NCBI GenBank assembly: GCA_001600455.1 | Contig: BCKC01000002.1 | Location: 3,486,171 to 3,550,170 of the forward strand | Source of the DNA: Endocalyx cinctus | Lineage: Eukaryota > Ascomycota > Sordariomycetes > Amphisphaeriales > Apiosporaceae | DNA: 64,000 bases | Reading direction: 5' to 3' | Shown here: positions 41,046 to 49,940 of the stretch, piece by piece | Layout: each line of letters starts with the position of its first letter | Position numbering within the stretch: position 1 is the stretch's first letter | Program-made: the position numbers and the translations under genes | The notes under the pieces: model-generated | Databases searched by the model: none | Told to the model about the DNA's origin: nothing | The model's input: the letters and a program-made list of their open reading frames with translations, nothing else

Positions 41046-42250
41046 ATGGCTATTCTATCCTCAATGGACCAGGTATGGCCGCCCAAGCCTACCTTCACCG
41101 AAAAGGATATACCCGATCTCTCCTCCAAGGTAAGCTCCACGTTCACGGTTAATTTTCACTTACGATCCAATAACCCTCACGCTGATAAAAAAAAATTAGG
41201 TCTACCTAGTAACAGGAGCCTCCTCCGGCCTCGGCGCCGAAGTCGCGCGCATACTATACTCCAAAAACGCCGCGGTCTGGCTCGCCGCGCGTAACGAGGC
41301 CAAGACGAGGAAAGTAATGAGCTCGATCCGGGCGGAATTCCCGTCCTCCGCCGGCCGGCTCGAGTTCCTGCCTCTCGACCTCGGGGACCTGTCCGGGATC
41401 AAGGGATCGGCGGAGACGTTCCTGTCGCGCGAGCGCGAACTGCACGTCCTGATCAACAACGCCGGCGTCATGGTGCCGCGGGACGGCGCGCCGACGACGC
41501 CGCAGGGGTACGAGACGCAGCTGGGCACGAATAACCTCGGCCCTCACCTCTTCACGAAGCTGCTCGCGCCTCTGATGGCGCGGACGGCGGCTAAGACGGA
41601 CGGGAAGGATCGGGTGAGGGTCGTCTGGGTCGCGTCTTCGGCCGCCGAGCTTGTGAGCCTTCCGAACGGGGGCGTCGATTTGGAGAATCTGAATTACGTT
41701 AAAAAGGACGTGTTTTACCCGTATAAGTACGGCATCTCGAAAGCGGGGAACTATTACCAGGCTACCGAGTTCGCGAGGAGGTATCGAGATCAAGGGATTA
41801 TTAGCGTGGTAAGTTTACTTCTCCGAATTGGTTAACTCCTGAGGCACCAGGAAAAAAAACAGCGAAAAGACTAATATATACGATTCATATTAGTCCTTGA
41901 ACCCCGGAAACCTCAAAACGGAACTTGACCGCCATCTCAACATGTTTGAAATGATCTTTCGGCATATAACGGTATATCCCGTTATCAACGGCGCATACAC
42001 GGAATTATTTGCGGCCGTGTCGGGAGAGGTAACGATGGAGAAGTCCGGCTCTTGGAGTAAGCTACCCCCACCTCCCACAATTCTAACACATATGACTTAC
42101 CATTTACCCGCCGTAGTTATCCCCTGGGGTCGTTTTAGCAGTATACGAGAAGATCTCCTCGCAGGATCAAAGTCAGAGTCGGAAGGCGGCACGGGCATCG
42201 CGCAAAAGTTCTGGGACTGGCTCGAGCAGGAGACCAGCGCCTATGCGTGA
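41046..42250 (+). CDS. Short-chain dehydrogenase/reductase (WWOX/retinol-dehydrogenase-like), four exons
   Basis: Predicted 329-aa NAD(P)-dependent oxidoreductase of the classical SDR fold. Exons are 41046-41129, 41200-41808, 41894-42056 and 42117-42250, with introns of 70, 85 and 60 nt. The cofactor-binding motif TGASSGLG is at residues 33-40, NNAG near 113-116, the catalytic Ser in VWVASSAAEL and the Tyr205-x3-Lys209 pair in YGISK. The C-terminal part (SLNPGNLKTEL, then IPWGRFSSIREDLLAG and GIAQKFWDWLEQET) is typical of a large fungal group related to WW-domain oxidoreductase and retinol dehydrogenases, which act on lipophilic or secondary-metabolite alcohols. The substrate is unknown. The gene is convergent with atg17. 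Exon 2 is strongly GC-rich compared with the flanks. Confidence 0.88.
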
Positions 42251-42684
42251 GTTGTCTTTCGGGAAAGGGGCCGTGAATCTTGCGCACTAAGCGAATCATC
42301 CATGGCCAAAAACACTGTTCACAGGCGGTAAAGAGCAGGTGTATAGTTGAGATGGTCTCGTAGACAGAGTAGTATTGTAGTTGTGTAGCTGGGAGCAGTC
42401 GTCACCAACTTGTACATAATAACATTCACAAACTAGTAGATCAATAAACCAAGTACGTACAAACAAAGACATACACGAAGATGAACCGCTGATAGCACAT
42501 AAGAGCCGAGAGATAACGCCGGACATAACGAGAACCCACTGGTACGCACCCTTTCCCTTTAGATGCCAAGCCAAGCCTCGGGCGCCGAAACGTTTAGGAA
42601 ACGCTAAGAAAAAAAATGAAGAAATAAACACATCAGAAGAAGAAAAGAACCCAGCGTTAAATACAAATACAAAAGAAGAAGAAT
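42251..42684. other. Spacer between convergent SDR and atg17 genes
   Basis: 434 bp between two convergent stop codons. It holds both 3' UTRs; nothing else recognised. Confidence 0.45.
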
Positions 42685-44305
42685 TTATCGTTCTTTAGGA
42701 GAGCGGCGGAGTCTTGAGGCGGCAGCTTTGACGACGCTCTTGTCGAGAATTGGCGTGCTGCTGGAGCCTTCGAGATGGCGTACAGAGCCCTCATCTTGAA
42801 TAGGTACGACATCCCATCTGGGCATACCATCATCCATACCCGGCCAGAGGTCGGTAGGTAAGAACTCGGCGACTTCTTGTCTGAAAAGTTCTCGCTCTCT
42901 GCGATCGCTTTCGACGATCTTGTCGACGCTATCTTTCGCTTTTTTCCATATATTAAGAACTTTCTCTTCCAGGGCCTTGCGCCGTTCGACTTCGAGTATT
43001 AACCCATCGTAAGAATTGGAGTAAGCTTCGTAAAATGCTCTCAGCTCCTCCATCTCGGCCATAGTATCCTGGATAGTTTGCTGTTCCTCGATCCATCGAT
43101 CGCGGAATTCGGACTCGGCCGCCATATAACCCTGCAAGCGGGACTCGATATCTTCAAGGGTCCTGAAAGCTTCTATAGCGGTAGTATAGCCCAGTTTGAC
43201 CCGATTTGTCTGTTCATCTAGGCTGGCGAAGTCGGCCTCCATATATTGTAGACGTTCGTTGAGCTCTTGGACAACATCTTCTACTTCGGAAGCATCTTGG
43301 ACGACGACTTCCAGCATCTGCGCCCGCTCTTCTGCAGATATAGGATCGAATTCTGGCATGTGAGATTCCTGTTCGGCCATAACACCCGATATAGACACGT
43401 CCTCTCCGCCTTGGGATTGCGTGACTTCGGCAGCTTTGATCCTAGCTAACGCTGCTCCTCCCTCAGTCGTCCGGACGGCGGTAACGCACAAGTCGAAATG
43501 TTTTGTTAATGAAGTAAGTAATTCGGCCATGGCGTGCGAATTATCTATCATGGAACTTAGTAGGTAGATAGGCGATTTATTGGTAGACGAGTTCGAGGGA
43601 GAGGAGGGTGAAGGGACGGAATTTATCATCTTATGGAGCGAGCGCATATCGGTATCGAAACGCAAAAGATCTCCATCAAAGGATTGTTGGGTAGCCTAGA
43701 CGAGTAATTTCTTAATCAGTATTCAAGGAAATAAACTAACGCGATTGCGCATTCGCCGCAGGTGACGAGTATGGACGTAAGGCTGTATCTACCTGTAATG
43801 CCAAGATGTTATCTTTTAGAGCGTTTCTCATCTGAACAACTTGTGATTCATCTATGAAGTCGAGGAGGTTGCGCTTCTCCTCTCCGGGGGGTCTAAAGGC
43901 GCCGTCTACGATACGACGGCGAAGAATATCCATGGCTTCCTCGAGACGGCCGTTTGTAGCATCCATGGTTTTTATAGTATGCTTGAATTCTCGCTTTCCC
44001 TTGTCATAGGTTCGGTTGAGATTCCTCCGGATTTTAGCTAGTAGGTGGATCTGGGCGCTGATGCCACGGCGCAAAAATTGCGACTGGGCGGAAAGGATGA
44101 CGGACTCTTCATGAGCTTGACGAGCTAGATGAACTACTTCATTGGCGCGAAGGACGAGACCTATAGAGGAAAGTGATCTTTTGGCATCGAGAAGATGTTG
44201 AACTAGGGTTTCTACGGGTATATGATCCGAAGGTATAGATGGATCTTGGGATAAAGTTGGTCTGGAGACAGGTGCAGACGAGGCTGAACTTTGTGAGGAG
44301 GCCAT
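42685..44305 (-). CDS. atg17: Autophagy protein Atg17, two exons
   Basis: Scaffold of the Atg1 kinase complex that organises the phagophore assembly site during starvation-induced autophagy. Minus-strand exons are 44305-43793 and 43695-42685 with a 99-nt intron (ends in CGTCTAG), giving 507 aa, the size typical of filamentous-fungal Atg17. The fold is almost all helix. The first exon contains VETLVQHLLDAKRSL, EVVHLARQAHEESVILSAQ and FLRRGISAQIHLL, followed by long charged coiled-coil segments through residue 440. There is no catalytic motif, as expected. It is divergent from the gene at 45049 and convergent with the dehydrogenase. Identification rests on the N-terminal pattern and overall architecture recalled for fungal Atg17. 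Confidence 0.88.
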
Positions 44306-45048
44306 GTTGAATGAAATCAGTGGTTGTACGTAGTTTTAGTTTACGCAGCAGAAGCTGTTAAGATTTACTCGAATTCCCGTATCATCTACATTATCACTAA
44401 GGCATAGATAATACAAATGTGTAAAGATAAGAATGGAAGAGAAAGTAAACAAATAAATAGAAAGATAAAAAAAAAAAAAAAAAAAAAGAAAGATAAGGAA
44501 AAAGGAATTAGCGAAAGTGTAAGAAGAGAGAAAAGAATTGAAAAGGTAAGAAGTGTGAAAAAAAAGAAAGGATATTAAAGTGTTATGCGGTCTGGGTCTG
44601 GGGAGCTTTCGAAAGCTGGAGATGTTTGAGCTTATCGTGACTATGCTGGGATCCACTATGACTCTATCAGTTTATCATTGCCTATAAAATTAGCGAATTA
44701 CAGTGGAGAAAAGCCCTATAAATTACCCGATTGGTTACCCCAGCTATCCACTATCCAAAGAAAGTTAGAAGAAGTTAATGTATAACAGCTAAATGAGACC
44801 GACCCAGCGACCCTAAAATGCCCTATTAAAATTATGGAGCTAAGTCGAAAAGGGATTGCCCAGTAAAAAGAAAGGGGATAAAGAGACTTGTTACGTTACG
44901 TACCCTTCATACTTCTACATATGTACCTACTACAGTACGTATGTAAATAACTTCATTGGGAACAAGAATGAATATATACCTAGGTATATATAACCTCTAA
45001 TTAAGAATCCAATGGAGGTAATATAATAAATATTTTTTGAAATCACCG
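44306..45048. other. Divergent spacer between atg17 and the gene at 45049
   Basis: 743 bp of AT-rich sequence carrying both 5' regions. It includes a run of 20 A at 44468-44487 and the palindrome TACCTAGGTA at 44977-44986. No promoter motif was recognised with confidence. Confidence 0.45.
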
Positions 45049-47166
45049 ATGGAAAATAATAACCACCCCCCCTTAGAGCCCTTCCGGGCTCAGCCCATAA
45101 GGCGTAAACCGGTTGCTAATAATCCCACATTATTACTACCCACGGATGATAAGAATAAGAAGAAAGTTTCATCCAATTCTTCTAATTACGATGGTATAGA
45201 TGATCTATTGGATGACTATTATTTCGAATCGACTACTGTTTCTTCTTCTTATTCCCGACATAATAACAATAATGACGACGATATGACTAAATATGATCGT
45301 GTGCTGGTCACCGAAACTCAAGCTTTAACTTTAACAAAAGAAACCGGGACGGGAACAACGCAATTGACGCCGGTAGAAGATATCCGTCCCGCCTTACCAC
45401 CCAGACATCTCACGGCTCCTCCCGGTACCAGCTCCTTCCAATCATCTCCAACTCTCAGACCCACCAGTTCCTCTTCTACTTTACCCATTCCTTCTTTACT
45501 TGACCCACAAGATACCAATCTCCGCGTCATCTCTTCTTCTTCTCCTTCATCTCCTTCATCACCATCCGCATCGTCCCCCTCCTCCTCATCCTCGACCTTC
45601 GGGTCCAAGCTAAAATCCGCCGTCGACGAAACCCTCTACTTCGCCGGCGGCCTGATCTCGCACCCGTCCGAGTCCACCCGGCACTACAGCATCCTGCGGC
45701 ACTCGTCCGGGCTCGTGTACTACCGGGGACCGAGCACGAGCCTCGCCGTCACCGTGTTCTCCGACTCGCCCACCGCCTACCCGGTCCTCCCCTCGGAGCG
45801 CACCTACTGGCTCCAGCGCCGCGGCCTCTCGGGTCAGGCCGGCTTAGCCGTCGGCGCCCTGCTGCGCGCCACGGGCGACTGGATCGACGTGACGCCCGCG
45901 ACCGCCGCCGCCGCCTCGGACCTCGACCCGGCCGACGAGCGCGCCTGGCGGCGGGATATCGAGCGCTTCCTCAAAAAAGCGACCAAGGACTCCCGCCTGC
46001 GCCGCCGCGCCGTCCGCGAGACCGCCGTCGTGCGCGTCCCGGCCGCCGCCGCCGACGGGTACCTCCGGATCGTCATGTGCGGGCCCGGCAAGAAGGTGCT
46101 CTGCCCGTCGCCCGTGTTTCGCGTCGCGAGCACGTCGTCCGACGTCAGCATCTTGCGCGGCGCCAGCCTCCAGACCCTGCCGCTCGAGGTCGGCCTCAAG
46201 GTCGCCTCCGTCGTCGGGACCCAGGTCGTTCAGCGGTTCGCGGGGCCGGCGCAGGCCGTCGTCCAGAGCCGCGTCGCCAAGATGCGCCCCGCGGTCCTGA
46301 CCAAGCACGCCGCCGCCGTGGCCGCGGCGCGGACCGAGGTCGAGGGCAAGATTCGGACGCTAGAGGGAGATTTCGACGCCGGCAGGGACGTGCGGTACGA
46401 TACCTTTCATAGCACTACTCATAACGACCCGTATCAAGATCGCGAGGGAAGCGACGTCGCCGTCGTCGCCCCGCTGGGATCCGACGAAGGGCCCGAAAAA
46501 CCTTTCCCTATCCGGTTCGACGGAAAAGTGGCCAAGGTTCCGACGACGACGACGACGACGGGACCCGACGGAGCTGCCGCCGTTGCCCCGACCGTCGAAC
46601 TCGCCGGCGTGACCGAAGACGTCCTCCTGCGGCTCGGCGGCGTCTACGTCGGCTGGGTCACGATCGTGGCCCCTCGCAAGGATCGTCTCGGACCTTCGGA
46701 CGATCGGGAGTGGCACGAAGCGCTGATCACGATCGGGCCTTCCGCCACGGCGGCTCCGCGCGTCGTCGCCAAGAACGTCGCGAGCGTGCAGCTGATCCGA
46801 GATTTCGGGGTTGTCGACGGTAGCGGCGTCGTCGCAACTACTACCCCTACTACTTTCGTCGACGCGCGGCTCAAGGTTGTCGTCATGGCTTACCTACGTC
46901 CCATCACCCGCGTAACGACGGACGTGGACGTCGCCGTGGCGCTCGTGACCCTGAGCCGAGAGAACTGGCTCTGCGAACCGACTCTACGGCGGGTGAAAAC
47001 GGAGCTGAGCCTACGTACGACGTCGGAGAAATACGTCGACATTCGCGCTCAAGCCCAACGTCGGGTGGATAGTATTCCCGTGCATTGGGCTGGCGTGCGG
47101 ACAGCTCGTTCCGAGGTCAAGGATTTGGCTTATGGGCGAGGTGGGTTATATGTTAAACGAGATTAA
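45049..47166 (+). CDS. Conserved fungal protein of unknown function (705 aa)
   Basis: Intronless 705-aa protein. I place the start at the first ATG (45049); four in-frame codons precede it without a start. Residues 1-180 are disordered, rich in Ser, Thr, Asn and Asp and biased to A/T-rich codons. From about residue 185 the sequence becomes GC-rich and ordered: SKLKSAVDETLYFAGGLIS, HYSILRHSSGLVYYRGPST, ERTYWLQRRGLSG, DERAWRRDIERFLKKA, TAVVRVPAAA and KKVLCPSPVFRVAST. A second half ends YLRPITRVTTDVDVAVAL and LSRENWLCEPTLRRVKTELS. This pattern matches a Pezizomycotina-wide family often auto-labelled 'LipA and NB-ARC domain' protein, but I see neither a P-loop nor a lipase motif, so that name should not be trusted. 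There is no signal peptide or membrane segment. Function unknown. Confidence 0.8.
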   Translation: MENNNHPPLEPFRAQPIRRKPVANNPTLLLPTDDKNKKKVSSNSSNYDGIDDLLDDYYFESTTVSSSYSRHNNNNDDDMTKYDRVLVTETQALTLTKETGTGTTQLTPVEDIRPALPPRHLTAPPGTSSFQSSPTLRPTSSSSTLPIPSLLDPQDTNLRVISSSSPSSPSSPSASSPSSSSSTFGSKLKSAVDETLYFAGGLISHPSESTRHYSILRHSSGLVYYRGPSTSLAVTVFSDSPTAYPVLPSERTYWLQRRGLSGQAGLAVGALLRATGDWIDVTPATAAAASDLDPADERAWRRDIERFLKKATKDSRLRRRAVRETAVVRVPAAAADGYLRIVMCGPGKKVLCPSPVFRVASTSSDVSILRGASLQTLPLEVGLKVASVVGTQVVQRFAGPAQAVVQSRVAKMRPAVLTKHAAAVAAARTEVEGKIRTLEGDFDAGRDVRYDTFHSTTHNDPYQDREGSDVAVVAPLGSDEGPEKPFPIRFDGKVAKVPTTTTTTGPDGAAAVAPTVELAGVTEDVLLRLGGVYVGWVTIVAPRKDRLGPSDDREWHEALITIGPSATAAPRVVAKNVASVQLIRDFGVVDGSGVVATTTPTTFVDARLKVVVMAYLRPITRVTTDVDVAVALVTLSRENWLCEPTLRRVKTELSLRTTSEKYVDIRAQAQRRVDSIPVHWAGVRTARSEVKDLAYGRGGLYVKRD

Positions 47167-47933
47167 TGAATACATTTTCTCCCCCTTTTTTTATATAAGG
47201 AAGGATTTATTTGGAAGATGATTGGGCAGTTGTATCGGCTCTGAGGTAATGATAATAATATGTATAATAACTTTGAAAGATTGTGAAAACACTAGAGAAT
47301 ATAATAGTCTAGGTTAGTTTGAATAGAGTGAACGGGGAAATATCTAGAAACATATGGTTAGGATAGTCTTTCAAGATGTTTACTAGGGACCCTAGGTCTA
47401 TAGATATATTAATAACAAATTTTGTGAGAGCGAGCAATTAGTTGGAAGCGTGAATTTAAGTCATAGGTCTATATCGTGATAATATAGCCCGCAATGAATC
47501 TATTGTATTGCGGAACTAAATTTACCAATTTTATAAGTGTCGAAGCTCATACAGTCGATCTAGCTTGTACCAACTCTAGAAGCTATAAATGAATCACCCG
47601 ACTGCGTGAGTCGTAATCTCTAAAACAAGGCTCAAATAAAGCAACTTCTAATAACTGGCTGCAAATGAGAGGGAAAAACAACATTTCTAGTCCACCTGTA
47701 TAAAAAAAAAAAAAGCAAAGGCTAAGCCACTGACATAATGCACAATGCCCACACATGTCCCAGAAACACCGGTGCCCGAAATAATATTGATAAACTCCGT
47801 ATGATGGATCTTAAAAAATCGCACCCTGGCCTCCTTAAAAATATCCGAGCAATGATAGAGACATAGAAGAACAGGGAGTAAAAGATAAACATATCAGAAT
47901 AAAACAGAACAAGAGGGGTTGAGATATGTGCCA
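47167..47933. other. Spacer between convergent genes
   Basis: 767 bp of AT-rich DNA between two convergent stop codons; 3' UTRs only. No other feature recognised. Confidence 0.45.
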
Positions 47934-49940
47934 TCACATAACACTACAAGAACCAGCCACGGTTCGAGCACGGCGCCGTCCAGCCGCGCCAGCGCCTCCC
48001 TCTTCCTCGTCCGCGTGTAGCATTTGGGCCTCGCGGGCCCTGCGTCTACGCCGACGGATGCCCGCTCCGGTGGCACCGGCTTCTTCGACTGCCTGCATAT
48101 AATCGGCCCATTTTCTTTCTAGCCTTCCGGCAGAGGCAAAATCGCCCCTCAACACGCGTAGAGTATGTTGCTCAACTGTTTGCTGCCAGCCATAAAAGCA
48201 CTTCATACCTATTATCTCGGTCGGATATGTCGGCGAACTGCCGCAGGGGCGTCGGATCTCGGCATTCCACGATAAGACCTCACGGATGCCAGTCCATGTC
48301 ACCATCTGACAATCATAAATTATTAACCTTAGTCCTATGCATGGACGGCTTGCCTTAGTTGATGTCCGAGTAGCTCTAGCTCGAACCATAGCGGCCGCTT
48401 CGGCCAGAACCAGATCACCGATCCGAGTGTTATCCATGTCAATACTTTTCAGGCTAACACAACGCTTCATAATAGGTAGCATTCCTACATCGCTCATGCC
48501 CTCGCAGTAGCTGATAGAGAGGTGCTCAAGTTTAGGCGCGCACGGTGACTTGGCAAGGTGTTGGGAAAGAATATCGTTTGTAAGATGTGGGATATCATCT
48601 AATTCCAGGTGAGTGAGCCGAGGGGTCGAGGCAAAAATGGGCTCCAAAGCTGAGTCTCTCAAAGACGTGCAGCCGCTTAATCGAAGACCCTCCAATTCCG
48701 GTACTAAATAGCCCATAGTCGCCACTGCTTGGCTGCTTAATCGAGAGCAGCGGCTGAGATCAAGGACTCGTAGTTTCCTTGGGGGGACAATCGGACGGTC
48801 CGTGAGGATATCAATTTCAGGGTTGATCCCATGCATCATGACCTTGAAAGCATCGTCTGTGAGCTCCGTGCAGCCGCTAAGATTCAATTGTTCAAGTCTG
48901 TTCGTATCGAAAATAGCGGCGGCGACGTCAAGATTATCAAAGCCTTTGACTTCACGGGCCCTAACATTAACGAGTTTAGGGCAACCTCGGATGACCATCT
49001 TGATTCCCCGAGCATCCATATGCTTACACCAAGACACGTTGAGCGATTCTAACTGTGGACAGTGTCGTGATATAATTTTGCATGTGCTGTTGGTCACAGC
49101 CGTCATGCTAGTGAGATTCAGATTGACGAGTCGCTCGTTGGATTGGATTAGACTGTGAAGCGTGGGTCGTTGGAAGTTGCGGCAGCCTTCCAAAGAAGCA
49201 TTGATAAGGTTCTTGCAAGAACCGACTACAACCTCAGCCCTCTTGTGATGTTCGATTTGAAGACAACCCCGGATATTCAGATCCTTCACGAACGGACCCG
49301 CCGAAACAATTATTTTGGCCAAAGACTCAGCAGGTATGTGCATGTAGAAATCGGTGGCATCGAAGGAAGTCCACAATTGACCATCGAAGCAGAAATTGTA
49401 GAACTCTCTGCTCACGCACGAAATTCTGACGAGTTCTCTTGGCTGGAGAAAGGAGAATATATGGATACGTATCTCGTCGGGCATGCTTGCCCAGAAATCG
49501 AACCGAGGCTTTCGGGTACGAGGTGACTTGGGTCTCGTCGACACCACCTCGGAGGGTAAAGGGGCGGTAGCTGAGTTCAGACACGACACGGACGTATTCG
49601 GGACTTTTCTCGTGGCGAGCCGAGCTTCAATGCCCTCAAACGAGGACATTTCAGCCGTGGGGCTGCCGTGGGCCGAGCTTTGGCCGAGAGGAGATGCCGC
49701 CGAGAGACTCACACATGACAAGGTAGCTGGGGAGGCGTACGGTGAAATTGACGAGCGAGAACGGCCGATCTGAGCTAGCGAAGGCGAAGATGAAATACGC
49801 TGTATGCTGCGTAACAATCTCTGGCGGCGCTTCTCTTTAGGCTGTGTTTCGGCCACCGTGTTAGGTATTGATTCCTCAATTGGTGTCGTCGGTAAGCTCG
49901 TGTCGATGGAAGACGACGAAGACATAGTAGGAGAGGCCAT
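47934..49940 (-). CDS. F-box/leucine-rich-repeat protein with C-terminal CaaX box
   Basis: Predicted 668-aa substrate adaptor of an SCF ubiquitin ligase. Residues 1-145 are Ser-rich and disordered. The F-box, which would bind Skp1, is at about 149-190 (FWASMPDEIRIHIFSFLQP, then VSREFYNFCFDGQLW). From about 205 to 560 run leucine-rich repeats of the cysteine-containing AMN1/FBXL kind (LVNLNLTSMTAVTNSTCK, LESLNVSWCKHMDARG, LEQLNLSGCTELTDDA, LEGLRLSGCTSLRDSA). A conserved tail follows (YPTEIIGMKCFYGWQQTVEQ, then an Arg-rich stretch). The last four residues are CSVM, a good farnesylation CaaX box, suggesting membrane attachment as in human FBXL2. The start at 49940 (MASPTMSSSS) is the first ATG; the frame stays open upstream to about 50132 without another. 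It is not the Grr1 orthologue by its F-box sequence. Substrate unknown. Confidence 0.87.
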   Translation of the reverse strand: MASPTMSSSSSIDTSLPTTPIEESIPNTVAETQPKEKRRQRLLRSIQRISSSPSLAQIGRSRSSISPYASPATLSCVSLSAASPLGQSSAHGSPTAEMSSFEGIEARLATRKVPNTSVSCLNSATAPLPSEVVSTRPKSPRTRKPRFDFWASMPDEIRIHIFSFLQPRELVRISCVSREFYNFCFDGQLWTSFDATDFYMHIPAESLAKIIVSAGPFVKDLNIRGCLQIEHHKRAEVVVGSCKNLINASLEGCRNFQRPTLHSLIQSNERLVNLNLTSMTAVTNSTCKIISRHCPQLESLNVSWCKHMDARGIKMVIRGCPKLVNVRAREVKGFDNLDVAAAIFDTNRLEQLNLSGCTELTDDAFKVMMHGINPEIDILTDRPIVPPRKLRVLDLSRCSRLSSQAVATMGYLVPELEGLRLSGCTSLRDSALEPIFASTPRLTHLELDDIPHLTNDILSQHLAKSPCAPKLEHLSISYCEGMSDVGMLPIMKRCVSLKSIDMDNTRIGDLVLAEAAAMVRARATRTSTKASRPCIGLRLIIYDCQMVTWTGIREVLSWNAEIRRPCGSSPTYPTEIIGMKCFYGWQQTVEQHTLRVLRGDFASAGRLERKWADYMQAVEEAGATGAGIRRRRRRAREAQMLHADEEEGGAGAAGRRRARTVAGSCSVM

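Noticed and set aside
41046..42250. Short-chain dehydrogenase as the melanin naphthol reductase partner of scytalone dehydratase
   Set aside because: Its C-terminal half and length place it with the WWOX/retinol-dehydrogenase-like group, not the tetra/trihydroxynaphthalene reductases; proximity alone is weak.
36126..42250. A secondary-metabolite gene cluster made of the reductase-like enzyme, scytalone dehydratase and dehydrogenase
   Set aside because: No backbone synthase, transporter, P450 or pathway regulator is present and the strands are mixed; autophagy and housekeeping genes lie directly beside it.
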